A DNA stretch of 64,000 nucleotides from Pseudoglutamicibacter albus (GTDB taxonomy: Bacteria > Actinomycetota > Actinomycetes > Actinomycetales > Micrococcaceae): positions 124,001 through 188,000 of the forward strand of contig NZ_JAKRCW010000001.1 of assembly GCF_022346425.1 (NCBI RefSeq), in the 5' to 3' direction. A program made the position numbers and the translations under genes. Under the pieces are notes generated by a model. That model saw only the letters and a list, made by a program, of their open reading frames with translations. It ran no database searches and had not been told where the DNA came from. Shown here one piece after another: positions 8,194 through 17,612 of this stretch (its first letter is position 1; each line of letters begins with the position of its first letter).

Positions 8194-9663
8194 TTACACC
8201 GCCATCGTGATGAGTTTTTCGATCTGGTATTCCTCAATGCCGTTGTGGCCGCCTTCCTTACCCAGCCCGGAAGCCTTCACGCCACCGAACGGGGCGGCAG
8301 GATCAGCCACGGCAGGGCGATTCAGACCCACCATGCCGACCTCGAGTGCTTCAGCCGCGCGCATAGCCTGCATGATGTCCTGCGAATACACGTAAGCGAC
8401 CAAACCGAAACGGGTGTCGTTGGCAATCCGGATCGCTTCCTCGTCAGAATCGGCGATATACAGCGACGCGACGGGCCCGAAGATCTCGGTTGTCGCGATA
8501 TCGGAATCCAGTGGAGCGTTCTCAACCACGGTCGGGTTCAAGAAATAACCGGCACCCTCGGGGCAGTCGCCACCGGTCAGAACCGTGGCGCCCTTCTCCT
8601 GCGCATCCGCAAGCAAGCCCTGCACGCGGTCGCGCTGCTGGTCTGAGACCAGCGGCCCCACCGTCGTGTCCGGATCTGTCCCAGCACCCACGCGCAGGCG
8701 GGCGACCTCCTCGAGGAAGATCTGCTTGAACTCATCGGCGACATCCTTGTGCACGATGATGCGGTTGGCAGAAATACACACCTGGCCTGCGTTGCGGAAC
8801 TTCAAGCCTGCCGCGCCTTTAGCGGCCCAACGCACGTTGGCCTTGGACAAGACGAGGAACGGTCCGTTGCCACCCAACTCCATCGAGGAGGCCATCACGT
8901 TATCGGCCGCCTGCTTCAAAAGCTGGGTACCCACCGGGGTCGAACCCGTGAAAGAGACCTTCCGCAGCCGCTCATCTTTCATGAGATCCGCGGACTGGGC
9001 CGGGGCATCCACGGTTGGCACGAGGTTCACAACACCGGCCGGAACACCGGCCTCGTGGAGGATCTGAACGAACAGCGACATCGTCAACGGCGTCAGATCA
9101 GACGGCTTGAGCACCACGGTGCAACCCGCGGCGAGCGCGGCGCCGGCTTTGCGGGCGCCCATCGAGACAGGGAAGTTCCACGGGGTCACCAGGTAGGAGG
9201 GGCCTACCGGCTGGTAGGTGGTGATGATGCGGTAGCCGCCTTTCGGGGCGGGGGCGAAGTTGCCGGTCTGGTGTTGGACTTGTTCGGAGAACCAGCGCAG
9301 CATGTCTGCGGCGTCGGTGGCTTCGGTCTTGGCTTCGCGTAGTGGCTTGCCCATCTCCGTAGCGATCACGTGGGCGATGTCATCGGCGCGTTCCAGGATC
9401 AGTTCGTAGGCTGCGCGGAGGATGTCGGAGCGTTCCCGGGTTGTTGTGGCGCCCCATTCTTTCTGTGCCGCAACAGCGGCATCTAGGGCGCGGCGCGCGT
9501 CTTCGACTCCCGCATCGGCCACCTGCGTGATCTCCTTAGCTGTGGCCGGGTTCAGTACAGGAAACGATGCGCCACTGGCGGCCGCTGTCCACTCGCCGTC
9601 GATGAACAGGCCGGTCTGGACGTCGAAAGAACCATTCGGGCTGGTGAAGGATACAGAAGTCAT
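8194..9663 (-). CDS. gabD: NAD(P)-dependent succinate-semialdehyde dehydrogenase-type ALDH
   Basis: Aldehyde dehydrogenase superfamily, 489 aa from ATG 9663, which is preceded by GGGAGA; a longer in-frame form from 9702 has no such support. Key motifs: VTPWNFPVSM (cofactor loop), catalytic Glu in MELGGNGP, catalytic Cys in NAGQVCISANR, and PFGGVKASGLGKEGG near the end. The succinate-semialdehyde class is the closest resemblance (oxidises succinic semialdehyde to succinate). No GABA transaminase is next to it, so the exact aldehyde is uncertain. Confidence 0.85.
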   Translation of the reverse strand: MTSVSFTSPNGSFDVQTGLFIDGEWTAAASGASFPVLNPATAKEITQVADAGVEDARRALDAAVAAQKEWGATTTRERSDILRAAYELILERADDIAHVIATEMGKPLREAKTEATDAADMLRWFSEQVQHQTGNFAPAPKGGYRIITTYQPVGPSYLVTPWNFPVSMGARKAGAALAAGCTVVLKPSDLTPLTMSLFVQILHEAGVPAGVVNLVPTVDAPAQSADLMKDERLRKVSFTGSTPVGTQLLKQAADNVMASSMELGGNGPFLVLSKANVRWAAKGAAGLKFRNAGQVCISANRIIVHKDVADEFKQIFLEEVARLRVGAGTDPDTTVGPLVSDQQRDRVQGLLADAQEKGATVLTGGDCPEGAGYFLNPTVVENAPLDSDIATTEIFGPVASLYIADSDEEAIRIANDTRFGLVAYVYSQDIMQAMRAAEALEVGMVGLNRPAVADPAAPFGGVKASGLGKEGGHNGIEEYQIEKLITMAV

Positions 9664-9922
9664 ACATTGAGTCTCCCACGTCGCAGTCGCACACGTCACC
9701 ACGCGTCACACCTGCGGAACTGTATGTGAACTGTGGGTGTCATTGTGTACTTATTGCACGCGTTTCCGCGAATACACGGGGTTCACCTGCCTACAATGGT
9801 CAACAGCAAAAACACAGCAGCACGGATAACGGTGGCAGCCGGCGCTGGGTGACGGTGGTAGCCGTTGGGCAGTGGTGGTGGCGCAGTATCGTAAGCACGC
9901 AGCGAGGGAAGCGGGGAGAGGG

Positions 9923-10525
9923 ATGTCTCGTTCACCTATGGCCTCGACGTGGCGTACCGATTCCCGTGCCGTGCAGCTGCATAAGTCGGTGCGGGTGACG
10001 GTCGGTTCGATCGTTACTAACCTGATCCCTACCGCGATCGTTGCGTTCTTTGTCTATACCTCGGTTGCGGGCGCGGCCGTGGGTAAAGCCCTCATGTATA
10101 TAGGTATCCCGTTGGGTGGCTTGATTTTCCTGATCGCGATCGGTGGGGCCGTGGTCGCGCTCGTCGTGGCTTATACTGAACGCCGCCGCATCCGGGGCGA
10201 ATCGGGAACGCATGTGGCAAGCAACGGCTCCAGTACAGAGGTGACGGGGGCTCGGATCCCTATGCTGCGCCTCTGGATCCTGCTGGTGGTGACGGTAGCG
10301 GTGACGGTTTCCCGCATTATCGCTAACTGGTGGTTCTTCGAAACCAACGGGGCGGGTTCCGCGGCACGCACCGAGGTAGGGCCAGGCCCTGTGGTTCTGA
10401 CTTCGTGGATTCTCTATATCCTCGCCACGGTCGTAGCGTTCTGGACGTTCTTTGGGGTCCGCCGCTACGAAGACGCCGTAACGCTGCCGGCTGGTACGGC
10501 GGGATCAGAGCAGCGAGCCAGCTAA
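9923..10525 (+). CDS. Four-helix membrane protein of unknown function
   Basis: 200 aa from ATG 9923, chosen because of the strong upstream GGGGAGAGGG. Four hydrophobic segments are seen: SIVTNLIPTAIVAFFVYTS, GIPLGGLIFLIAIGGAVVA, LRLWILLVVTVAVTVSRII and VVLTSWILYILATVVAFWTF. No catalytic motif or family recognised. It stands alone and is convergent with the helicase gene. Confidence 0.7.
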   Translation: MSRSPMASTWRTDSRAVQLHKSVRVTVGSIVTNLIPTAIVAFFVYTSVAGAAVGKALMYIGIPLGGLIFLIAIGGAVVALVVAYTERRRIRGESGTHVASNGSSTEVTGARIPMLRLWILLVVTVAVTVSRIIANWWFFETNGAGSAARTEVGPGPVVLTSWILYILATVVAFWTFFGVRRYEDAVTLPAGTAGSEQRAS

Positions 10526-10554
10526 CGTTCCATAGCGGCCGGCTAACGTTCCAT
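10521..10554. repeat. Duplicated 13-mer covering both convergent stop codons
   Basis: GCTAACGTTCCAT occurs exactly at 10521-10533 and 10542-10554 (21-bp period). The first copy contains the TAA of the plus-strand gene. On the minus strand the second copy encodes the last codons and TAG of the helicase gene, and the first copy repeats them downstream. Confidence 0.85.
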
Positions 10555-12819
10555 GGCATCTAGGGCCGTGAGGAAGTCCGCGAGCGATACCATCGGTGTT
10601 CCGTACTTGCGTGCGTTGCGCGCCTTGCCTGATTCGCTGTTGATGTCCGCGAGCACTAAAAGGTCGGTGCGGGTTTTCGTGACGTTCGCGCTCGTGACGA
10701 AACCGCGTGCCTCGATGAACTTCGCGAACACGTCCCTATCCCACGCCTTCCCCTCCAGCGTGATGCTGCCGGTGAACGCGATCCGCGCCCCCAGCTTCAG
10801 GATGTCTTTGAGCGCGGGGCCGGCAGCTGGCGGCTCATAGGGGATCACGACGCCGTACTCCGCCTCAATGCTGCGTTTCAGTTGTTCTGTGGCCGGCCCG
10901 AGCGTGCGGCCGGCAAGCCGCGCCGCCAAGTGCTCGATGTGCACCCGCGTCATCCTCCCGCCCGCCGGTATGAATGTCAGGGGCTCGGGGTTGCTGCTGG
11001 GTGCGGCGGCAGTGTTGGGGGCGGAGACCGTGTCAGACCGGGCGGCGCGGGTGAGGAGGTAGCCCGAGGATGTGGTGTGTTCCCATGCGGTCCACGGGTC
11101 CGGATCGCCAGGCGCCTCGCTCGTTTCGACGAAGAGCGGCATGCGTTCTAGAACGCCGAGGCGGCGGAGCTCGAAGTCGATCAGCCCACGCAGAGTATCC
11201 GCGTTTGTGGCCACGACTGTCCTGCCCTCAAGCAGTGGACCGAGCGCGGTCAACGCTTGCGCCGTATCCGGGGCGAGGGTCAGCATGTCCGCATCAATCC
11301 CGTGCGTTGCCGCCGCATCTCCTAAGTCACGGCCGGGGTTCACCAGGGTTGAAGCCTGGCCTCCATCCGATGTGACTACCGAGACCTCGAGCGGCCGCGG
11401 ACGCCAGCCTCGACCTGCGTCCCCCACCGTGAGGACCGTGAGGAAGGCAAGCCCACCATCGTAAGCAGTGTTGCCGGGCCCAGGGTTACTGTTGGGTCCA
11501 GTGTTGCCGCCTCGGTTCAGGACGCGTTGGGTGCGCAGGAAGCGACGTAGCGAGGGGGCTACTTGGATGTCTTTCGGGAGTACGGTTCGCCGCAGGACGA
11601 GCCCCTCCAGCGAACGCACGCGGGAGAGCGCGACATAGAGTTGACCGTCGGTGAACACGCCGCCGCGGATGTCGACGATCGCGCGTTCGAGGGTTTGGCC
11701 TTGGGCTTTGTGGATGGTGATGGCCCAAGCGAGCCGCATGGGTAGCTGCCGGAACGTGCCCTGCACCGTGTTGGATAGTCGGCCGCTCTCGAGTGCGATA
11801 GGGGAGAGGACTTCCCACGTGTAGGGCCGGGCGATGAACATGTCCCCGCCGGGGGTCGCGACGGCGGCCCACGGTTCGCCGTCTTTGTCCCAGCCGAGGT
11901 CTGTGATTTCGCCGAGGGTTCCGTTGACCCACCTGTCCAGCGGGTCGTTGACCACCATCATGACTTGCGCGCCGATCCGCAGCTGAAGTTCGTGCGGGAC
12001 GGGCGGGTCGAAACCGGTAAGGTCGCCCACGGTATCGGCATCGGAGGTGAGTGAGAACGTAGCGAGCTTTTCGAGTTCGCGCCGGTTTGCGGCATCCGCC
12101 ATCCGGTTGGTGGTGGTCAGGGTCATCCACGGTTCGTCGGCGGGTGGTGTGAAGTGCGGGTCGACGCGTTCGTTGAGTTCCGCGAGCCCGCGCTGGGTCA
12201 GCGAGCCATCACGCACTCCGTTGAGTAGTTCCGTGAACCGGGAGCCGTGCTCTTGCCGGAACACGTGGCTGAGCTCGAAAACCGGGAAAGAATTCTCCGG
12301 GAAATGCCGCGCGGAAAAGAAATAGGGGCTGCCGTAGTCCCGCTCAAACTGTGCTTGTTCGGTCGGGGCGACGACGGGCGGCAGCTGATACACGTCCCCC
12401 ACCAGAACCAGCTGGACCCCGCCGAACTGCTCGCCAGGCCTCGGCCCATACAGTTCCAGCGCGGCGGCGAGCGCATCGAACAGATCGGCCCGCACCATCG
12501 AGGCCTCATCGATCACCAGAACATCCAGTTGCTCAAGCACTTCACGATGCGCGGCCGGCGAATAGCGCGGCGAACGGACGAACTCCTCCGTCACCCCAGG
12601 CCGGAAACTGAACAGCCGATGCAGGGTCAGCCCGCCGACGTTCAACGCCGCCATCCCCGTGGGGGCGGCAACCAGCACGTTGCGTGTGGTCTGCTCCATG
12701 AACAGCCGCACGAGCGTGGACTTACCCGTGCCTGCTTTACCCGTGATGAACGCGTGATTGCCCGCCTGAAGATGGTTGAGCGCGGCCCTTAACTCCGGGG
12801 TCATCACGATGCCAGACAT
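10543..12819 (-). CDS. PIF1-like SF1 helicase with degenerate exonuclease-like and BRCT domains
   Basis: 758 aa. The N-terminal PIF1/RecD2-like helicase has Walker A GKAGTGKST (26-34), Walker B VLVIDEASMV (~100-109), and the late motifs HKAQGQTLERAIVDI and QLYVALSRVRS. A middle region (~450-570; FLTVLTVGDAG, GPLLEGRTVVATNADTLRG) looks like a DnaQ/RNase-H-type fold but lacks an evident acidic DEDD set. The C-terminus (~670-758; ARIAFTGSITLEGKAWDRD, SGKARNARKYGTPMVSLADF) is a BRCT domain of the DNA-ligase/replication-factor type. A role in replication-fork or repair DNA unwinding is likely. A TAGGAT six bases before ATG 12819 suggests a leaderless mRNA. Confidence 0.88.
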   Translation of the reverse strand: MSGIVMTPELRAALNHLQAGNHAFITGKAGTGKSTLVRLFMEQTTRNVLVAAPTGMAALNVGGLTLHRLFSFRPGVTEEFVRSPRYSPAAHREVLEQLDVLVIDEASMVRADLFDALAAALELYGPRPGEQFGGVQLVLVGDVYQLPPVVAPTEQAQFERDYGSPYFFSARHFPENSFPVFELSHVFRQEHGSRFTELLNGVRDGSLTQRGLAELNERVDPHFTPPADEPWMTLTTTNRMADAANRRELEKLATFSLTSDADTVGDLTGFDPPVPHELQLRIGAQVMMVVNDPLDRWVNGTLGEITDLGWDKDGEPWAAVATPGGDMFIARPYTWEVLSPIALESGRLSNTVQGTFRQLPMRLAWAITIHKAQGQTLERAIVDIRGGVFTDGQLYVALSRVRSLEGLVLRRTVLPKDIQVAPSLRRFLRTQRVLNRGGNTGPNSNPGPGNTAYDGGLAFLTVLTVGDAGRGWRPRPLEVSVVTSDGGQASTLVNPGRDLGDAAATHGIDADMLTLAPDTAQALTALGPLLEGRTVVATNADTLRGLIDFELRRLGVLERMPLFVETSEAPGDPDPWTAWEHTTSSGYLLTRAARSDTVSAPNTAAAPSSNPEPLTFIPAGGRMTRVHIEHLAARLAGRTLGPATEQLKRSIEAEYGVVIPYEPPAAGPALKDILKLGARIAFTGSITLEGKAWDRDVFAKFIEARGFVTSANVTKTRTDLLVLADINSESGKARNARKYGTPMVSLADFLTALDAMER

Positions 12820-12901
12820 GCCCCGATCCTATCCGTGCCAGTTGCGTGTGGATCGGGTCTGGGTGTGCGAAGCCGGAGCGAGTGTGGTAGGAATGTATAG
12901 C

Positions 12902-12928
12902 TATTGCAAATGAGTCTCAATAGCAATA
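12902..12928. promoter_or_regulatory. Fur/Zur-like operator palindrome
   Basis: 27-bp inverted repeat in which 11 of 13 base pairs match; the arms begin TATTGC and end GCAATA, and the core reads AATGAGTCTCAAT. The AATGA-N3-TCAnT arrangement resembles actinobacterial Zur boxes. It sits just upstream of the surface-protein ATG (12961) and overlaps a TATAGC-like -10 region. It also argues against the in-frame TTG at 12904 being the start. Zinc-dependent repression of the metal ABC island is inferred. Confidence 0.6.
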
Positions 12929-12960
12929 ACGGTATTCTTCTCACTAGAAAGCGCACAGCC

Positions 12961-15663
12961 ATGCCGCCACTAGGGACACCAGGGAATCAGCTTCCCGCCA
13001 CCAACCCCGCTGAACGAGTCAGCGCTGACACACGTACCAGCGCCGATACCTTCAGTGTCGCCTCGCGTTCTGCTGACGTAGCTTCCAGCACCAAACAATT
13101 CGCCGCCAAGGGCGCGAAGGTCCGCATCGCCTCAACCACGGGTGTGTTGGCCCTGCTGTTGGCGGGAATCTCGCCGGTAGCGGCCGCGTACGCCAACACC
13201 GCGCCAGCCAACACTGCCGCGGCCCAGACATCGGTTGCGGGTTTGGGTGCTCATAACGCAACCGCGGGCTTGGCTGCCTATAACAGCGCTGCGGTTCCGG
13301 CTGCGGACCACCTGATCTTGGAGGCGGGCCACGTTGATGCGTTCAATGTCACCGCATCGAACGGTGCTTTGAAGCTCAATCTCAAAGAAGACGTCACTGG
13401 CTCCCATGTACACCGCGACCCGTCCAAGGTTGAGCTGCATGTCAAGGATGCCGCTAAGCGGAACATCCCAGCAGGCTGGCCGGGTGCTGGGCAAAGCTAT
13501 TTCTTGCCGCAAACCCAGGACCACAATCTGCTGTGGCCGGGGTGGGACACCCTCGGGACCCAGGGCGGCGGGGTCGGTAAGCACGTGGATCTCGTGTTCA
13601 CCTCTGTCCAAGGCCCGGGCAAGGTGTACTTGTTTGGGACTAACGGCTTCGGGCAGATGAGCCCACTTTTGAAGAACGGCGCGACCCAACTCACAGCGGG
13701 TGCGGTGCGCGAACAAACCTATCCGGCCCATACCCACGCGAACTGGGCCTTCACCAAACCGGGCCTGTACAAGATCACGCTCAAAGCACGTGGAACCCAA
13801 ACCAGCTCCGGGGCGACCATCGAATCCCCGGCGCAGACTTACTACTTCACCGTAGGGTCCGCCCACAAGGGAACAGCGTTCACCAAACCGGCACCCGCAC
13901 CTGCGCCGACACCAACGCCGACGCCGAAGCCGGCTCCGGAGAAACCAAAACCGGCACCGAAGCCAAAACCAGCGCCGAAACCGACGCCTCAACCAACTCC
14001 GACGCCAGCTCCTGAGAAGCCAACGCCAGCGCCGTCTGAGTCAGCCAAGCCGACCCCAGCGCCAGCTCCGGAGAAACCAAAACCGGCACCGGAAAAGCCG
14101 AAGCCGAAGCCGGCGCCGAAACCGGAACCATCTGAGTCGGCCTCGCCTGAGAAGCCAGCACCGAAGCCGAAGCCTGAGCAGCCGAAGCCAGAGAAAACGG
14201 CCCCAGCGAAGCCTGCGCCTGAGAAGCCAGCGCCAGCGCCGGGCACCGGAGAAGCTCCAGCTGACACCTCACCGCAGGCGCCGGGTGATGCTGCGCCGCA
14301 GGCACCCGCTCCAGAAGCTCCGGCTCCAGGTGCGCAAGTTCCCGGCGCGCAGGCTCCAGGCGCCCCGGCCGATGTGCCAGCACCGGGCGCGCCAGCTCCA
14401 GCGCCAGTAGCGCCTGCTGCGCCGGCGACCCCGGAGTGCACCCCGGTCGAGGAACCACGTGAGGCAACGCAGGCCGAAATCGATGCGGCCACATCGTCCG
14501 AGGATTCCACGGCAGAAGATTCCGAGGCGGAGGATTCCAAGACGGAAGACTCCACAGCCGAGGGTTCCAAGGGCTCTAAGGGCTCAACGGCCGACCGTTC
14601 CGCAACTACCGGCGGCGTCACCAGGGGCGGCACCAGCCTGTTCTCCGTGGCGGGTCTGCTGCCGACGTCACGGGTCAGCGGCAGTGTGACCATCCCAGCG
14701 AACTCGCACGTGCACCCGAACTGGGTGTTCTCCAAGCCGGGTTCCTACACGGTACAGATCCGGCAGAACGCAACCCTCAAGAGTGGCGGAACCGCCTCAG
14801 CGCGCGCAACGCTGCGTTTCAACGTCGGCCCAGGTGCCGCCGGTGTGACGGGCGGACACTTCGACCTCGGTTCGCAACTGAAAGGCTCCACCCTCAAGGC
14901 CTCGCTCAAAGACGACCGTAAACAGCCAGCCGCGTGGGTTGAGCCAGGTTCGCTCTCTTTCGCGCTCGGTGATGCCGCACGCACTTCCGCCCCGGCAGGC
15001 ATCGACTTCGTGGCACCGCAAGGCTCCAACGTGTGGATGGTCCCGTCCACACAGATCCCAGGTGTGCCGTGGATCGGCGCGAACACAATGCACCCATCCC
15101 TCAAAAACACCACCGGACCGGTTACATGGACGCTGGAATCCGTGTCCGGCCCCGGCAACGTAGCCGTGTTCACCTCCGGGAACTTCGGTCAAATCGTCGG
15201 CCAACGCTGGTTCCACTCCACCGCAAGCACCCCAACGCCAGGCCAGAAACCAAGCCAGCCACAGGGTGCCAAGCCAGGCCAGCCTGAACAGCAAGGCACA
15301 GGCCAGGGCGCAGACAAGGGCCAGGGTGCAGGCGGCGGCGCAGGCCAAGGTGAAGGTTCAGATGCGGCAGGTGGCACATCGGACGCTGGGGGCTCCGCAC
15401 CCAAGGTGACGGTGCCCGGGATCGCGAAAGACCAGGCCTCCGCCAAGGAAGGCCAGTTGTTCAAGAAGGACGGCAAGGTCATGATCATGGACACCGTGGG
15501 CCGCACCGCGGACGGCCAGCCGTGCGCACTGCCTGACGCTGGCGGGGCATCGCTGGCCCGCACCGGCGTGGACGCCGCACAGCTCGGCGCTGCCGGTGGC
15601 CTACTGACGGTGATCGGTGCGGCAGCGTTCATGCTGTACCGCCGCGCACGCCGCGCGGAGTAA
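12961..15663 (+). CDS. Sortase-anchored surface protein with choice-of-anchor M repeats
   Basis: 900 aa from ATG 12961. A late export signal ([20 protein letters not shown], ~residues 60-80) follows a long Ser/Ala-rich head. A complete actinobacterial surface-anchored repeat domain (~residues 118-305) contains HTHANWAF. Then come ~190 residues of Pro/Lys/Ala spacer ([12 protein letters not shown]-like), an acidic Ser/Glu patch, a half domain containing HVHPNWVF, and a half domain with [15 protein letters not shown]. It ends in LARTG (residues 865-869), a TM helix and RRARR, the LAxTG form used by class E sortase. It belongs to the family of large wall proteins encoded with anchored-repeat ABC transporters; metal capture is a likely but unproven role. 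Confidence 0.85.
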   Translation: MPPLGTPGNQLPATNPAERVSADTRTSADTFSVASRSADVASSTKQFAAKGAKVRIASTTGVLALLLAGISPVAAAYANTAPANTAAAQTSVAGLGAHNATAGLAAYNSAAVPAADHLILEAGHVDAFNVTASNGALKLNLKEDVTGSHVHRDPSKVELHVKDAAKRNIPAGWPGAGQSYFLPQTQDHNLLWPGWDTLGTQGGGVGKHVDLVFTSVQGPGKVYLFGTNGFGQMSPLLKNGATQLTAGAVREQTYPAHTHANWAFTKPGLYKITLKARGTQTSSGATIESPAQTYYFTVGSAHKGTAFTKPAPAPAPTPTPTPKPAPEKPKPAPKPKPAPKPTPQPTPTPAPEKPTPAPSESAKPTPAPAPEKPKPAPEKPKPKPAPKPEPSESASPEKPAPKPKPEQPKPEKTAPAKPAPEKPAPAPGTGEAPADTSPQAPGDAAPQAPAPEAPAPGAQVPGAQAPGAPADVPAPGAPAPAPVAPAAPATPECTPVEEPREATQAEIDAATSSEDSTAEDSEAEDSKTEDSTAEGSKGSKGSTADRSATTGGVTRGGTSLFSVAGLLPTSRVSGSVTIPANSHVHPNWVFSKPGSYTVQIRQNATLKSGGTASARATLRFNVGPGAAGVTGGHFDLGSQLKGSTLKASLKDDRKQPAAWVEPGSLSFALGDAARTSAPAGIDFVAPQGSNVWMVPSTQIPGVPWIGANTMHPSLKNTTGPVTWTLESVSGPGNVAVFTSGNFGQIVGQRWFHSTASTPTPGQKPSQPQGAKPGQPEQQGTGQGADKGQGAGGGAGQGEGSDAAGGTSDAGGSAPKVTVPGIAKDQASAKEGQLFKKDGKVMIMDTVGRTADGQPCALPDAGGASLARTGVDAAQLGAAGGLLTVIGAAAFMLYRRARRAE

Positions 15664-15666
15664 CGC

Positions 15667-17484
15667 GTGCGCGGACACCAACCGGATAACAGCCAGCCCG
15701 CCCCCAACGGGCCGGCACATGCGCGGGGGCTCTCGCGGCGAACGTTCATCACGCTCGCCGCGGGAGCCGCCACCGCGGCTGTTTTCCTTCCCGGCACAAC
15801 AAGTCGAGGCCTCACATCCGGCGGGCTACGGATCGTCGCAACCACCGGAATCCTCGCCGACCTGACCCGCAACGTAGTCGGAGCCGATGTGCACGTCAGC
15901 GCTTTGGTGCCCGAAGGCGCTGACCCGCACTCCTTCGAACCCACACCACGTGCGATGCGCGACATCGCGCTAGCCGACCTCGCGTTCTCCAACTACCTCA
16001 TGCTGGAAGAACAATCCATCATTCGCGCGATCGACGCCAACATTGGCGCGGACGCAACCCACATCGCGCTCGCCGAAGAAGCCTCCGGCTACGGCGCCGA
16101 AATCATTCCACTCGTTGAGTCACGATCCCTCGACACGGTCTGGCTCGGTTTGCGGGTCGCGACCGCCAATGTGGGTGAGGCTGGCGGCGGTGGTGATGCT
16201 GGCGGCGATAGTGGCGTCGGCGGTGGCGATGCTGGAAAAGCTGGCGGTAAAGGCGGTGGCACTGGCTCGGGGGCCCGCCGCGGTGATGCGACAAGGCTCG
16301 GGCTGGTATCGGCGGAGGGCCCGGGGACGGTGTTCGCGTTCGTGACGGGAACGTTCGGGCGGCCAGAGAAAGTCTTCGACTCCTCCCTGCCGGAGAACGC
16401 GCGCGAGAACATCACGAACCTGCCGCCCGGCGCCCACACGCATATGTCGTGGGCGTTCACCGAACCGGGCATCTATACGCTTTCCTTCCGCGCCACACCT
16501 GCCGCAAGCGGGACGCTTGGCAACAACTCAGGCGGGACACTCGGCGGCGAGGCCCGCGGCGCCGGTGCTGATACGGCCTCACCGGATGCCGCCGATGCTT
16601 CTGGCGCCGTGGTCTCGACGTTGCGGATCGCGGTGGGCGTGAACCCTGAGGAAGCCACCGCAAACATGCCGGCGGGGGTTGCGGGGGCGGGGCCGCGCAT
16701 CGTGGGCAAGGGGCATGCGGACATCACGGTGGACACAGCGAAGCGGCGGCTCGTGTTGCGTGTGGATGAACCGCAACCGGAGGACATTCCGTTGGAGAAC
16801 ACGGTGATCCATGTGCCACCGAAAGCGCTGCAACCGATCCCGGCTGACCCGGCGTTCAGGTTCATCGGCCGCCCCGGTACTGATGTGTATCAGCTGCCGC
16901 AAGCGGTGCTCGGTAAGCATGTTCACGGCGAAATCGACCCGCATTTGTGGCATGACGTAAGCAACGCGCAAGCCTATGTCGAGGTGATCCGTGACCAGGT
17001 GATCAAGAAAGATCCACGGAACGCGTCCCGTTACCGTAGCAACGCATCGGCCTATATCGCCCGCTTGGACGAGGTCGATGACTATGTGGCGCGTTCCATC
17101 GCTTCCATCCCGGAACGCAACCGGAACCTCGTGACCACACACGAGGCCTACGGGTATCTCGCGAACCGGTACGGGCTGGATGTTGCGGGGTCGGTTTCAC
17201 CCTCGCCGGGGCAGGAGCCATCGCTGGCTGAACGTCGCAGGCTCGCTGCGACCCTGCGTGACCTCAACGTTCCTGCCGTGTTCATCGAACAAACCGCGGG
17301 CGGTACCGCTCAATCCTTGCGAGACGCCGCGCAACTGGCCGGGGTGGGCGTCGCGCCGATCTGGGGTGACGCATTCACCCCCGGAGTCAACACATACGAA
17401 CTCTTGATGCGCGCCAACGCTGACTCGCTCGCTCGTTCACTCGGCGGCAAACCCCTAGGTGAGCACGATGCGCCCGGCCGCTAA
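15667..17484 (+). CDS. Anchored-repeat ABC transporter, metal-binding protein with inserted surface domain
   Basis: 605 aa, ZnuA/TroA-type cluster-9 binding protein. A Tat-like signal (SRRTFITLAAGA, RR at ~24-25) is followed by the first lobe (IVATTGILADLTRNVVG, metal His in DPHSFEPTPR). Residues ~150-410 are an insertion made of a Gly-rich linker (16180-16280) and a full surface-anchored repeat with HTHMSWAF. The binding protein then resumes with HVHGEIDPHLWHDV, VTTHEAYGYLANRYGL and VFIEQTAGGT. The ligands suggest Zn or Mn. GTG start 3 bp after the preceding stop, with GCGGAG before it. Same operon as the ATPase and permease. Confidence 0.88.
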   Translation: MRGHQPDNSQPAPNGPAHARGLSRRTFITLAAGAATAAVFLPGTTSRGLTSGGLRIVATTGILADLTRNVVGADVHVSALVPEGADPHSFEPTPRAMRDIALADLAFSNYLMLEEQSIIRAIDANIGADATHIALAEEASGYGAEIIPLVESRSLDTVWLGLRVATANVGEAGGGGDAGGDSGVGGGDAGKAGGKGGGTGSGARRGDATRLGLVSAEGPGTVFAFVTGTFGRPEKVFDSSLPENARENITNLPPGAHTHMSWAFTEPGIYTLSFRATPAASGTLGNNSGGTLGGEARGAGADTASPDAADASGAVVSTLRIAVGVNPEEATANMPAGVAGAGPRIVGKGHADITVDTAKRRLVLRVDEPQPEDIPLENTVIHVPPKALQPIPADPAFRFIGRPGTDVYQLPQAVLGKHVHGEIDPHLWHDVSNAQAYVEVIRDQVIKKDPRNASRYRSNASAYIARLDEVDDYVARSIASIPERNRNLVTTHEAYGYLANRYGLDVAGSVSPSPGQEPSLAERRRLAATLRDLNVPAVFIEQTAGGTAQSLRDAAQLAGVGVAPIWGDAFTPGVNTYELLMRANADSLARSLGGKPLGEHDAPGR

Positions 17485-17612
17485 CTGCGCACCGGCGCTG
17501 GCCCCGTTGCATGCTGGCGGCCGCCGTTGCCTGCCGCCGGGCCCGAGGCTAGCTGCCTCTTGCCGCTGACCCTACTCACTGCTGAAATCTGGAATTAATA
17601 AGGACACTCACG

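Noticed and set aside
12904-12960. TTG 12904 or ATG 12910 as start of the wall protein
   Set aside because: Both lie inside the 27-bp operator palindrome; ATG 12961 is preferred.
13880-14735. Long minus-strand frames of 200-248 aa opposite the Pro-rich spacer
   Set aside because: They mirror the low-complexity Pro/Ala codons of the wall protein; no start site or family.
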